The translations under genes were made by a program, and so were the position numbers. From Antedon mediterranea (taxonomy: Eukaryota > Echinodermata > Crinoidea > Comatulida > Antedonidae), in NCBI RefSeq assembly GCF_964355755.1, contig NC_092670.1:38925795-38989794 (forward strand): 64,000 nucleotides of DNA. The letters are read 5' to 3'. Positions within the stretch are counted from its first letter, which is position 1. Every line of letters begins with the position of its first letter. Positions 1 to 11,016 of the stretch are shown in pieces. The notes under the pieces were generated by a model. The model did no database searches. It was not told where the DNA came from and saw nothing but the letters and a program-made list of their open reading frames with translations.

Positions 1-868
1 CCCAAGACTTATTTACATTAACAGTAAAATAGATAATTCCTGACAGTATAACCTTACCGCCAGAATAAAATACTACCGTACCACAAAGGTAACCGCCGTA
101 CTACCATACCATATTATTGCTAGGATAATTAGTGCCATACCGATAGGATACTACTGCTACTGTACTGCTAGGATAAAAAATACTGCCGTACCACTCAATA
201 GCTACTATTACTAGTACCGTACCACACCACTAGAATGACTACTAACCGCGTACCGCCTCGCTAGGAAAACAGTACTACTGTATCACTAGTACCGTACCAC
301 TAGTAGTAGTAAGTAATATACCGCTAGTACTGTACCGTACCATTAGTACTGTACCACTATTACCGTACCTTACTACTAGGGCCGTATCACTTAGACTAGT
401 ACCCTACCACTAGGACCGCACCACTAGGACCGCACCACTAGTACCGTACCACTAGTACCATACCACTAGTACCGTACCACCAGTATCGTACCACTAGTAC
501 TGTACCACTAGAATAACTACTAGTACCGTACCATCAGTACCGTACCACTAGGATAACTACTAGTACCGTACCATCAGTACCGTACCACTACTACCGTACC
601 ACTATTATCGTACCACTAGTATCGCACCACCAGTGCTGTACCACCAGTACCGTACCACCAGTACCGTACCACCAGTATTGTAACACTAGTACTGTACCAC
701 TAGAATAACTACAGTACTAGTACCGTACCACTAAGATAACTACTAGTACTACCGTACCACCAGTACCGATAACTACTAGTACCGTACCACTAGTACCGTA
801 CCACTAGTACCGTACCACCAGTACCGTACCACTAGGATAAGTACTACTACTACTGTACAGCTAGAACG
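1..868. repeat. Degenerate 12-14 bp satellite array
   Basis: The stretch is built from variants of CCGTACCACTAGTA, repeated with small insertions such as GGATAACTA. The unit contains the palindromes GTAC and ACTAGT, so both strands look alike. It is open at the window's left edge, so the full length is unknown. No gene is visible in it. Confidence 0.9.
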
Positions 869-1329
869 ATTTCCTTTTGCAGCTGGTATATATTCAATAG
901 TAGTAGGCTCTCTTCATTACTACTTCCATGAATGTGATGTATGTATTGTTGGGGTCATGAACGCTAGTTGTCAACATTTGTGAAACTAACCTTGCCACCC
1001 AGCACCCCACGCCTTCCCATCTGCTTTTAAAATGTATACATTTATAGCTACCAGTTTAGTCATTATTGTCTACATTGTCTAGTGGTGGTTTCCTAAAAGC
1101 ACCCTTAACCTTCTACTGTACAGCCAAGATACTATCACCATTATTCTTGTTAATCAAGGTCTATTGCAGATTATCCTATTGTCTGTGAACCTGGGAATTA
1201 AATCCGTGTTTTCCTTACCTGGGAATAATCCAGACAAAATAGTCATTTTTTAAATAGGAACAATGCAGAATTGAACTGTAGAGTGGATACAGTATTTGGC
1301 ATGGAATGTAGACCTTAGTGTATATACAG

Positions 1330-1766
1330 TAGTGTTAACCTGAGGATATTCCAGACATAGCCACTATTGTTTTGAAAATTGGGAAAATACAGAAATTTAT
1401 CATTTTCCTGACCTGGGAATAATATACTGTTTTTTCCATACTGTACCAGGGAATCCGTTTGCTCAACCTGATGTGTTAGATTATAGCAATTACTATGATG
1501 TCTATGCTGTACATAGAAAAAGACATTATTTGAACCGTGTAAATGTGTTGTACAGTAATTGTGTATGTATAGTATACAGTATTTAGCAACCATAGTGTTT
1601 TCCTGACCTGGGAATAATATACTGTGTTTTCCATACCTGGGAATATTAATATACTGTGTTTTCCATACCTGGGAATTCGTTTGCTTAACCTCAGAACCAA
1701 TGTGTTCAATTGTAGCAATTACAGTTAGTACTGTCTATACTGTACATAGAAAAAGACATTTTTTGT
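1330..1766. repeat. Imperfect direct duplication, about 200 bp unit
   Basis: Two main copies share TTTCCTGACCTGGGAATAAT near the start and GTACATAGAAAAAGACATT at the end (about 1400-1530 and 1601-1766). A sub-repeat, TTTTCCATACCTGGGAAT, occurs twice within the second copy. There is no coding potential beyond short chance frames. Confidence 0.75.
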
Positions 1767-1770
1767 ACAG

Positions 1771-1890
1771 AATTTAGTATTAGTACTAGTAGTAGTATTA
1801 GTACTAGTAGTAGTATTAGTACTAGTAGTAGTATTAGTACTAGTAGTAGTATTAGTAGTAGTATTAGTACTAGTAGTAGTATTTTTAGTC
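1771..1890. repeat. Microsatellite, 18-bp unit with TAGTAGTAG core
   Basis: ATTAGTACTAGTAGTAGT is repeated almost perfectly about five times and shortened at the right. It sits between two longer tandem families. Confidence 0.9.
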
Positions 1891-1896
1891 TAGTAT

Positions 1897-2490
1897 TTAG
1901 TGTTTGTGATGCGGTTCTTGGAATGGAACAACCAATGTGTCATAGTCATCCCAGGGTCTTGGGCAAATCTTTATAGCACTTTTAAATTTTGGCCTATATT
2001 AGTATAACACACACAAATATCTATTTGTGCAGAATAAATGTACTGTAATTGTGTACAGTACACCTAAGTATTTAGTGTTTGTGATGCGGTTTTTGAAACG
2101 GAACAACCAATGTGTCATAGTCATCCCAGGGTCTTGGGCAAATCTTTATAGCACTTTTAAATTTTGGCCTATATTAGTATAACACACACAAATATCTATT
2201 TGTGCAGAATAAATGTACTGTAATTGAATGTGTACAGTACACCTAAGTATTTAGTGTTTGTGATGCGGTTTTTGAAACGGAACAACCAATGTGTCATAGT
2301 CATACCAGGGTCTTGGGTAAATTTTTATAGCACTTTTAAATTTTGGCCTATATTAGTATAACAGTAACACACACAAATATCTATTTGCGCAGAATAAATG
2401 TACTGTAATTGTGTACAGTACACCTAATAAAGTATAAGTATAAGTATTTAGTGTTTGTGATGCAGTTTTTGAAACGGAACAACCAATGTG
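1897..2490. repeat. Tandem repeat, unit 174-196 bp, 3.2 copies
   Basis: Copies begin at about 1897, 2071, 2251 and 2447 with TTTAGTGTTTGTGATGCGGT and share ACCAATGTGTCATAGTCAT and TTGGCCTATATTAGTATAAC. Length differences come from small insertions near the unit ends. The last copy is truncated. Confidence 0.9.
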
Positions 2491-2553
2491 TCATAGTTTT
2501 TTTCTTTCTATGAAACACCTAAAATCATAGTGTTTTACTGTACTTGTTGGATC

Positions 2554-2598
2554 ATGCAAGCATAGAGATATTATACTATAATATCTCTATGATGCAAG
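2554..2598. mobile_element. 31-bp palindromic micro-insertion with 7-bp target duplication
   Basis: A 31-bp palindrome at 2561-2591 starts CATAGAGATATTATA and ends with its mirror, TATAATATCTCTATG, around one central C. It is flanked exactly by the direct repeat ATGCAAG (2554-2560 and 2592-2598). The same ends with a different 7-bp direct repeat occur at 2850-2888 and 58378-58412. This is the pattern expected of a very short transposition product. The family is not one I recognise. Confidence 0.75.
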
Positions 2599-2849
2599 TA
2601 AACCATAAACCTGTCAATATATTACCTTTTAACATTGTTCACTGTACCATGTTAACAAGTTTGACGTACAATACAAGATTTACCTTTTTACACAGCCAGA
2701 CACAATGTGATAGTATTCCCTATAAATAACAATGCATTGTGGATGTCATGCTATTATCAGGGAGTTGTTATTAGCAATTCCCTGCTATTATGATTGCATT
2801 TTTCCACCACAGAATCAATGCATACAGTACATGCAATATTCTTATGTTA

Positions 2850-2888
2850 ATTATACCATAGAGATATTATAGTGATCTATGATTATAC
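2850..2888. mobile_element. 25-bp micro-insertion, same family, 7-bp target duplication
   Basis: The insert at 2857-2881 shares its first 15 bases (CATAGAGATATTATA) with the 31-bp copy and ends GATCTATG, so its right arm is shortened and imperfect. It is flanked exactly by ATTATAC at 2850-2856 and 2882-2888. Confidence 0.7.
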
Positions 2889-3045
2889 AACCAAGTTATA
2901 AATAACAATTTTGCCATTGAAAACGGTTTACCATGACAAACACCTTTAATGCTAATAAAATGACAGGTTTTCATATTTTTAAAATTCAATGCATAGCAGG
3001 TTTTATTTCATGATTTTTTGTGAAACTGTAACTATCAATATATTT

Positions 3046-3203
3046 AAAGCTCTGTCTAAACTATCTAGTTTGACAAAAAAAAGTGTGATGTACCCAAATA
3101 TGGTAGTGGTATGCCTAAATATGGTAGTGATATGATATGTTCATATATGAGCACGTCACATTTTTTTGTCACATAAAGTTTTGTAGTGTAGACAAAGCTT
3201 TAA
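3046..3203 (+). mobile_element. MITE-A copy
   Basis: The copy starts AAAGCTCTGTCTAAACTATC and ends with the inverted match GTAGTGTAGACAAAGCTTT. Inside are two copies of the sub-repeat AAATATGGTAGTG. It has no coding capacity. Confidence 0.85.
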
Positions 3204-4137
3204 CAGTTTTTAGGATGTTTTAATTTTTTTTAAACCACCGTTTGGTATGGACTTTATTTTTTCTGCTTTTTAAATCATGTATTAATGCATTCATGTAAAT
3301 GTATATTTTTTTTAAAGTAACATTATTTTGTCTTTTTTAGTAACATTTCAACTACATTGAACTGCAATTTATAAAATAATGACTAATTTAAAGAGCAATA
3401 TATTTAAATAGATTTTTAATTTAATGACCATGAATAAATAGATAGATAGATGATAATAATTCATTAATTTTGCGTTTCCTCCCACCATCATAGAGCTATG
3501 AATTGGAAATTATAGCTCCATGCTCCCACCACTTTCCTCCCCCTTCTTAAAAACGGATTGTTGTCGCCTGATTTTTTTTTATATACAATTCGTCGTAGCC
3601 ACACGTGGCCAAGAAATAGCCACGAAGCTGTAATGTGGGTTACGTTGCAGTAATTTCTAATTGTACTGTAGTGCAGTAGGGACGTAGACACATTTATAAT
3701 ACTGTACAATACATGGTGGAATACCCTTTGATGGGTTGTGTCGATTTTGCTGCAGATAAGGAATGGTGATTGGTTGATTGGATAATAGTCTGCTGGATTC
3801 AATGACATGATAACCCATCCATTCACTAACTCCTGACCATTACTAATGGGGTCAAAGGTTGACCATAGTCTAGAACATGGTGAAATTCACAGATAATAAA
3901 ATACTGTAATTGCCGTGGCTTATTCTAATTCATTCAGCAAACTCAGGCAATTAATTACAATTTATTTTGTTTTTGTATCTTTAATCATTAATTCTTTTAT
4001 AATTGCTTTAAAGGGCTGTTCACAAATTGAATACAGTATTATTAAAAGTGATTTTGTTTCTAAAATACTATGCTTTATTAAATTAGCATTTTAGTAAATT
4101 TGTTTGTTTTACATCATTTGTCCTCAAATTTGGATTT
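3204..4137. other. No recognised feature
   Basis: AT-rich sequence with homopolymer runs. The 112-residue antisense frame near 3488-3826 shows no domain, low-complexity bias or splice context that would support a gene. Confidence 0.6.
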
Positions 4138-4330
4138 GCTCTCTACAGACCCATGGAAGCAGTGCATATCATGATTGAAAGGCAGGGTCTGAGGTGGACC
4201 AGTACAATGGGGTGATCCCTACTGGTCTCTTCTCAAAGATGCAATGGGTTTTTTCAAAAAGATGGAAATGCCCAGTTTTAAGACCTTATCTAAGAAAACT
4301 TACAATGATGAGTATTAGATAAATAATTTA
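4138..4330 (-). mobile_element. Decayed SINE-B copy
   Basis: It aligns by eye with the 6213-6475 element: CTCTACAG, then CAGTACAATGGGGTGATCCCT against the cognate AATACACCGGGGTAACCCCC, then CTTATCTAAGAAAACTT against CTTATCCGAGAAGACTC. The tRNA-like head is not preserved. Confidence 0.5.
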
Positions 4331-5696
4331 CAATCATAAATAAGTCATAATAAATAATAATAGTGTAAAATGGTAGTTATTATTTGCAGATGCATTTGAT
4401 GGTATTTGTGATTTTACATTCATTTGTCTTTATTTGCAAAAGAAGGTTCTCAGTTTTGTGCAAAAATAACCGTTTTCTGTGATCACATCGTTTTTTAGCA
4501 TGGACATTCCAAGCTGGTATTTTATCATGTATCCATGTGTCAGCAGCCAAAGCATCACTCCAGAACTTCCTGGAATTGTTTCATAGTTCAGGGATCATCT
4601 TGCCACTCGACCAGACATTTCGTAAATTACAAAAAATCTGGCAACCATTCTGAAACTAAGGAATATTTATTATAGGTCACATTTTATATTCTCAGTACTT
4701 CGCTTTCAATCCTTGATGATTAAATTATGGTAAGAATACTGAAATACGATCGATTTACTTTCAGTATTAAATATAATTGTATGAGATGGTCCCTGTGATG
4801 GTTATGATTCTTACTTTCAAATATTATTGGAGTATGATTGTATTGAGGGATCCGCTCGGAAGTCTGATTGATGACAGGAAATTTGTGTATTTAACCAGGA
4901 AACTTAAATAGGGAAATGCTTCATACCAGCACAAGCTGTCTTTATTTGGCAAAGTAAACATTAGGTTTTATTTTAAGTGCGAACACACAGCAACGTCATC
5001 TACCGTGTGATCAGGTCGGTAAACATTACTTAATGCGCCTTTAATTATGCGCTTAGTTCATACTTAATTAACTCAAGGATCTACCATTATTAAAATTTTA
5101 AATTACGTCTTGGATCGGAACCAAGTTTTAATATGGTTCAACAGATCTGTTATCATCGCCATGTTATGTTGATGACCTAAGCTGCCTTACCTCAATGCCG
5201 ATTAATAGCATTGTACGCACTGTAAAAATATTATCAGATATGTTAATGTAATTGTTATTGCATTGTTGCATAGCTCAACATTGTGCATATAACATAAGCC
5301 TAACATTTTTGGATTATTATATGAAATATACAATTATGTGTAAATATTGATTGGTGCATACTATATAATATAAATAGCATCCTTTGGTATTGTTATGTAA
5401 ACAAAAAAAGCAGAAATATTAATATATCTTATTTAGCTATTTTTATTAGAGAATAAAGGCTGTCTCAGAATGCAATGAAGATACAGTATTAAGAAATGTA
5501 CTAAATCTCCCATAAAAACATAAAATATAATTATACTATAACAATATTTATTTCTGAGTTCAGTTTAATTAATTAATGAAATTTTGGAAAGTAATACATG
5601 TGAATATTTATGGCTTTTTCTCATGTTTTATTGCTTGAAATGAAACTAACTGTAGTCTTGTTGTATCACAAGAGTCTGAGGAACTTCCTGCAGATA
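4331..5696. other. No recognised feature
   Basis: AT-rich, apparently single-copy DNA inside or upstream of the Schnurri locus. I see no exon with credible splice sites and reading frame, and no repeat family. Confidence 0.55.
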
Positions 5697-6036
5697 ATCA
5701 CTGATGAACTGACGCAGGACCCATGATGCCTCACTCTATCTTATTGAGAACACAGTATACAAATTAGTATCTCATTTGCGCTTCAATATTCTTAAGAATT
5801 TCATCACTCCCTTCCTCCAAACAATTTGTTCAAATTTTAACCATGAAATAAATGAAATAAAAAATATTGTAGCCAATTTTAAATGTCATTGATGAACTGA
5901 TACATCACCCATGATGCCTCACTCTATCTTATTGAGAACACAATATGCAAATTAGTATCTCATTTGTGCTTTAATATTCATAACAATTGTTCCCTTCCTT
6001 CAAAAAATGTGTTCAAATATTGTAGCCAATTTTGTA
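5697..6036. repeat. Direct duplication, units of about 190 and 150 bp
   Basis: Both copies share TGATGAACTGA, CCATGATGCCTCACTCTATC and AAATTAGTATCTCATTTG and end in TATTGTAGCCAATTTT. The first is at about 5701-5888 and the second at 5889-6036. The second lacks an internal A-rich piece. Confidence 0.8.
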
Positions 6037-6212
6037 TTTTTTTTTATTAATCAAGGTCTTTGGCAATTCAGTATCCTGGACATTTGGAAGTACATCTTGC
6101 TCTATTGCAACATTGTGGAAATGTTTTAATTATGTAATAATCATGTGCATTTATTCTGAGAAAAGTTTTTTTGTTTTATCTTTATCTTTATACTGGGTGA
6201 TCTCTACAGTCA

Positions 6213-6475
6213 AAGACTGATCTCCCAGAGGGCCCAGTTGGTGATCAGTGGCTGTGATGTACTAATACACCGGGGTAACCCCCTACTCGTCTCGAAAGAT
6301 GTACTAGGTTCTTTAAAGTGCACACGAGCAAGTTGTGTACACTGGACCTACGGTTTATAGTCCTTATCCGAGAAGACTCGTTCTACCACCAGAACCATGG
6401 AGTGAGTGAGCCTCGAACCCCTGCCGATGTTATGGCTACGTGATTACGGTTCCACTGTCCACAATTATAGTGATG
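6213..6475 (-). mobile_element. tRNA-headed SINE (SINE-B), reverse orientation
   Basis: Read on the minus strand, the head is GGACAGTGGAACCGTAATCA followed by a B-box-like GGGGTTCGAGGCTC. A conserved body follows: ACGAGTCTTCTCGGATAAGG, then CTATAAACCGTAGGTC, then GAGTAGGGGGTTACCCCGG. Related copies are at 47832-47966 (+) and, decayed, at 4138-4330. Internal pol III promoter boxes define SINEs; no target duplication is obvious here. Confidence 0.65.
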
Positions 6476-6528
6476 TTTTCATTACATTTTAATTAAACAT
6501 TTAGTTAAATCATGTCTTTAGACATACT

Positions 6529-6740
6529 AAAGCTCTGTCTACACCATCAAACTAGTTTGACAAAAAACAGTGTGATGTGCCCAAATATAGTAGTGATATG
6601 CCCAAATATAGTAGTGATGTGCCCAAATATAGTAGTGATATGTTTAAATATTGTAGTGATATGACATCATCATGTCCATATACAGTATGGGCACATGACA
6701 TGTTTTTGTCACATAAAATTTGATGATGTTGACAGAGCTT
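6529..6740 (+). mobile_element. MITE-A copy with extra internal sub-repeats
   Basis: It runs from AAAGCTCTGTCTACACCATC to GATGTTGACAGAGCTT. This copy carries four CAAATATAGTAGTGAT-type sub-repeats instead of the one or two seen elsewhere, making it the longest family member here (212 bp). Confidence 0.9.
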
Positions 6741-6953
6741 AATTAATTATAATATATTTCCTTTCATGTTTACAACATGTCCTTGTAGCTTGTTCAGTTT
6801 GTTGCAGGATTTCTCTTCAAAATAATCTATTTTTAGCTCAACCAACCCAAACCCTTACTTGATAATAATCAAATAATTTTGTTTTTAAATGTAAACTGCT
6901 AAAAAAAAAATATTTAAGATACTGCATTAATTTTTTTGTTAATGAAAGTACTT

Positions 6954-7117
6954 AAAGCTCTGTCTACACTATCAAACTATTTTGACAAAAAAAGTGTGAT
7001 GTGGCCAAATATGGTAGTGATATTCCCAAATATGGTAGTGATATGACATCATCGTGTCCATATATGGGCACATCACATTTTTTTGTCACATAAAGTTTGA
7101 TAGTGTAGACAGAGCTT
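6954..7117 (+). mobile_element. MITE-A copy
   Basis: It starts AAAGCTCTGTCTACACTATC and ends GATAGTGTAGACAGAGCTT. Two AAATATGGTAGTGATAT sub-repeats lie left of a TGACATCATCGTGTCC core. Confidence 0.9.
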
Positions 7118-7420
7118 AAGTCAGTGAAAGAAGATGGCACCATCAAATAGAAACAAATACTAACAAAAAATAGATATTAAACATAAATGTGGATTACTGT
7201 ATATAAAAAAATATTATAATTACTGTATATATTTTATTTTATTATTTCTGTGACCTGCTATAAATTTGTTTGCTAATGAATGTCAGTGAAATGAAGACGG
7301 TAGTTAAAATTCATCTTCTTAAAATAGAAACAAATAATAACAGAAAATAAACAAAAATGTGGATTCTTTTATATATTTAAAAATTTATTTTATTTAAATA
7401 TTTCTGTGACCTAATTTAAT
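7118..7420. repeat. Direct duplication of about 150 bp
   Basis: GTCAGTGAAA, then AATAGAAACAAATA, then AAATGTGGATT, then TATTTCTGTGACCT appear in order twice (about 7123-7258 and 7283-7412). The first copy abuts a MITE-A end. Confidence 0.7.
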
Positions 7421-9105
7421 TGAACTTTCACAATCATTTTTTCAAGAAAGTCTAGGTTTTTAGGAATATATTTTGATTTCTCACGTAACGTTAAATTTGA
7501 TATCACAGAAGGTGTCCGTTTGCGCACAACTAAACTTCAACATCACTAGTCTCTTATCAGTTCTTTCCACATTGCTTCTAAATTACCATGTATTTTTTTT
7601 CTCTGAAATTCTAATTTGAATTTCTTGGATGTCTACAAGGTAAGGACATATTATTCAAAACAAACAAATTATTTTGGTCTACTATTATTTGTTGTCTGAT
7701 GATTTGAAATAATAATATGATGCAATGTCACTGCAGTATGCATATTTCTGATAATAAACACATTAATTTAACATAGTACTATAGAAATTAAATAAATAGA
7801 AAACATGGAGACACTGATATCTAGATGTAAGTAGCGTCTTTTTTATTTGCATACATTGCACGCATCAAATAGGGTAGACTGGAAATCGTACTGTTTATAT
7901 CTGGATTCAGTCAGTACAGTTACTAAGTACACTTACTGTATTTGGTTCTACCTGTCACATTGCCAAACTCTTCTTTTTGTGTTGTTCTCTCTTATTTGGA
8001 AGAGAAGAGCTAATTTTGGTTTATTAAAGATACACCACTGTTGGTAGGTGTAAATGTGAGATATCAAAATGAATATTATAAATGTTTGAACTTTGAATAA
8101 AAGGAAGAAATTTGTATCTGGTTTTCAAATTCTGTTTTGATTTTTAGTTTTTATTACCAAACAATTAATAAGATCTGTTTATTTAAAGTAATTTCATACA
8201 ATTTAATTTGTTTATTAAAATTAATATAAAAATGAACAGATTAGCAGAATGTACAGTAGGAACAATTTAAATACTGTTGATCATTCTTTATTCCCTCTGG
8301 GTAAACCCAGCCATCTGATTACGCTTTGATACTTACTGTAATATTAAAATGTCTATCGTTGATTTGTTTGTTTACTAGTACTTGATATTTACGCGTAAAC
8401 AGTAGTAAGGTCACGCATTACGGGAAATTCAATTTCTGGTCAGGAATTTATAAAATAACTAATTTAATTCCGTTATCTCACGAGAAATAGGCAAAGATTT
8501 GTCGATACTCTCCGGATGGGCATGTCTACCGTTTGTGTGCTGTTCGCAGTGCGTGTTCATGACTCGCTTAGTAGTTCCGTGGGGTTTTCTTGTACGCTGT
8601 TTATAATCTGTGTTAGCGTGGGGCTCATTTCCACTTTTCACTACGGAAGCCTTTTATGAAAGTAGATCGACAGTTGCTAGGATTTTAGGAAATGTGTTTT
8701 TAGCCTTGTGTTAATAATTCATTTGCATTGCTACTACTGTAGGTATCGTATTATATATTATATTATATTTATAATTGTTAGGACATTGTGTTATTTAATT
8801 CTTGTTTTTGTCTAATAATATTGGTAACATTATATTTCCTCATTTTTTCAAGTTAAAAGTTAGTTTGGTGAGCTTAAGTTTAGAATAGTAGAAAGATTGG
8901 TTTTTCTATCCATTTAACTTATAAAACAAGCTTTCTGAAATAATAATTGATAAAAAAAAGTAGGAAAACAAAAGTAAGAAAGTTTGTACCTAATAGTTTT
9001 ATCATAGTTATTTTAATTTCAAGTATGTAACAGTATTATTTTTTGATTAGCAACAATTTTGAGAAAAAAATGAACAATTTTTATAAAAATACAAACAATA
9101 GTAGC
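7421..9105. other. No recognised feature; somewhat GC-richer patch at 8460-8660
   Basis: Mostly AT-rich single-copy DNA. The patch at 8460-8660 has more CpG than its surroundings and could be 5' untranslated or promoter sequence of the downstream Schnurri gene, but no TATA box, splice donor or coding frame there convinces me. Confidence 0.35.
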
Positions 9106-9315
9106 AGTGTGGAGTTGTAGCATAGTGGTTAACATGCTTTCCATCCAATCCTAAGGTCCAGGGTTCAATACTGACCTAGTGCAAGGTTGTAACTCATGAC
9201 TTTTTTAACTTCACTCCTTAAGCCACAAATGAGACTTATTTATAAGCACGATAAATTATAAAATATTTTTTTTTGCGGTTGAATGTGTATGAAATACAAA
9301 AATAAATTAAAAAAA
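9106..9315 (+). mobile_element. tRNA-derived SINE (SINE-A)
   Basis: The head GGAGTTGTAGCATAGTGGTT resembles a tRNA A box, and GGTCCAGGGTTCAATACTG resembles a B box, at tRNA-like spacing. The body ends TTGAATGTGTATGAAATAC with an A-rich AATAAATT tail. A second copy with the same tail logic is at 28140-28398. It is not a functional tRNA, because the arms do not pair properly. Confidence 0.75.
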
Positions 9316-10224
9316 CATACTTTTTTGTATAAAATGTTTCTGTTCACTATTTCTACTAATGACCTATCTTATTGACTCACTTCGATGTGTTAATCCATTT
9401 CTTTGCTTTAAGTGTATGAATCAGGTTTTCCTGCTGCAAATTCTCTGAATTAAAACCTTAATTTAAAAATTAAAAATGTATTATTGATTTAATTCTTTCT
9501 ACAACCTATATTGATTCTGGCAGCAAGTTTTTACAAACGTACTGTAGTTTGGTTCTAGTAGGTAAAATGTTTCCTATTTCTATGTAATACAAAGCAAAAA
9601 AGTTTGTGACATAAATTTTAATGAAGTGTTATTTTGAGTTTACCTCAATAGTTATAACATCAGTGTTCCGTTCAGTCTTAATTAATTAAAACACAATTGT
9701 GCCAGTAACTAAGGAACTATATAACAAGAAATTTAGAAACGATGCAATGAAATGAGCCTAAATCAAGTTTTAATGTCCATATACTATGTAAAAATTATAC
9801 TACAAAGTCATAAACTTATTGTAGTAACACTAAACTATTGTTTTCTACTAAATACATTGATAACCTATATTAAACTGTATATCATACACTGCTACTGTGT
9901 TACACAATGTCCTATGTCTTGTGGCAACTTCTTTTCCGTTATTGGCAATCATTTACTTAAATCATGCCTTCCTACGGTACGTAATTCTACACTCTGCCTG
10001 TGCGTCAAAGTTGACAGAATAGCTAGGCCAGTTGCCAGCTTTGACAGACAGGCTTCCGTTAAGCCAAAGGAGTTGTTTACTGATGTTGGGAATTGACATG
10101 CGGGAGCTCTTTGAATCAATTAAATGATCCTAATTAAGGGCTTACGATGCAAGGGAAGTTGGACTTCAGGAAATAAAACGATTTTAAAGAGTGAAAAGAC
10201 GACGAATTGCTGATAAAATTAATG
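9316..10224. other. No recognised feature
   Basis: AT-rich DNA with a 114-residue frame at 9752-10096 that has no recognisable domain and no start context or splice sites to support it. Confidence 0.5.
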
Positions 10225-10530
10225 AAAGATGTATTGTCCCCCCCCCCCCCCCCAAAATTAATGAAATCAGACTTTAAATAGGCCATTTTGCAGTTTAAAT
10301 AAAGTTATTTACTTCTGTAAAAAACAGCAAAAAAAAAAACAAAAAAAATAATTGCACTTATAAAAAGACAAAAGACCAAAAACTATCTGACAGACAATTA
10401 AATATTTCTTGCTTTGAAATTTTTTTTTCTATCCAGTTTTGGTCAAAGTGAGTAACTATTATGCGACATTAAAATGGCATATTAAAAAAAAAAATTGAAA
10501 AAAAAAATGTTTAGGGGACAATATATCTTT
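10225..10530 (+). mobile_element. MITE-C copy with poly-C run
   Basis: Terminal inverted repeats are AAAGATGTATTGTCCCC and GGGGACAATATATCTTT. The interior includes AATCAGACTTTAAATAGGCC and ATGGCATATT. A run of about 17 C next to the left end is probably slippage expansion of the CCCC in the terminus. Confidence 0.85.
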
Positions 10531-10661
10531 AAGCAAACGATTTAAATATCATTAATGTTTATAATCGTTTATTCTTTGGGGTTGAACGAATTTCCATTTT
10601 TGTTTATTTCGGTCTTTTGAATCTTAAAAACATTGTTTTAATTTATAATTTTATTTTTCAG

Positions 10662-10712
10662 AGCAAAGAGAAGAAGTGAAATTGCTCCTTAAAGATGGGC
10701 CATCAACACAAG
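10662..10712 (+). CDS. HIVEP: Schnurri/HIVEP, 51-bp upstream coding exon
   Basis: The exon lies between a pyrimidine-rich acceptor (TTATTTTTCAG) and a donor (CAAG|GTACAG). Reading from phase 1 in to phase 1 out it is fully open, encoding (x)QREEVKLLLKDGPSTQ. Its last base joins the AA at the start of the 13364 exon to complete a Glu codon, and the frame then runs without interruption into the large zinc-finger frame. The phase match at both ends, and the fact that the 13364 exon is open upstream of its first ATG, are the evidence. The exon that must precede it, carrying the true start codon, is not identified and may lie outside the window. Transcript data would confirm it. Confidence 0.65.
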
Positions 10713-10781
10713 GTACAGTATATTTTTTCTTACCAGTTATTATTGATATTATTGCCATAAAAGTTATATTGTTTTTTTAAT

Positions 10782-11016
10782 AGGCCATTTTTATGTCCAA
10801 AAACTGGATAAAAAAATAATTTAACCTGAAAAAAATGTATTTTAAGACAAAAAATACCTGAATTGTCAGACAATGGTTTTTGGTTAAAATTAACGTTTCG
10901 TTTGTGTTTTTATAAGTGAAATAATAATTTGAATTTGAATACTTTATTAAAACTTTAAAAAGGGTCTGATTTTATTAATCTTCATTTTTCATAATTTTGG
11001 GGGACAATACATCTTT
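10782..11016 (-). mobile_element. MITE-C copy, inverted, one end lost
   Basis: It ends with GGGGGACAATACATCTTT. The interior matches the reverse complement of the 10225 copy (TTTTTATAAGTG; GGTCTGATTTTATTAAT). The other terminus is missing or eroded. It lies 70 bp downstream of the small Schnurri exon, inside the intron. Confidence 0.65.

Noticed and set aside
3491-3502. CATAGAGCTATG as another micro-insertion
   Set aside because: Flanks CCACCAT and AATTGGA are not a direct repeat and the inner sequence does not match the family.
9106-9180. Functional tRNA gene
   Set aside because: A- and B-box-like words are present but arms do not pair and a SINE body with an A-rich tail follows.
9752-10096. 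114-codon frame as a gene or Schnurri first exon
   Set aside because: Ends in a stop without a donor in phase, no domain, and AT-rich composition typical of chance frames.
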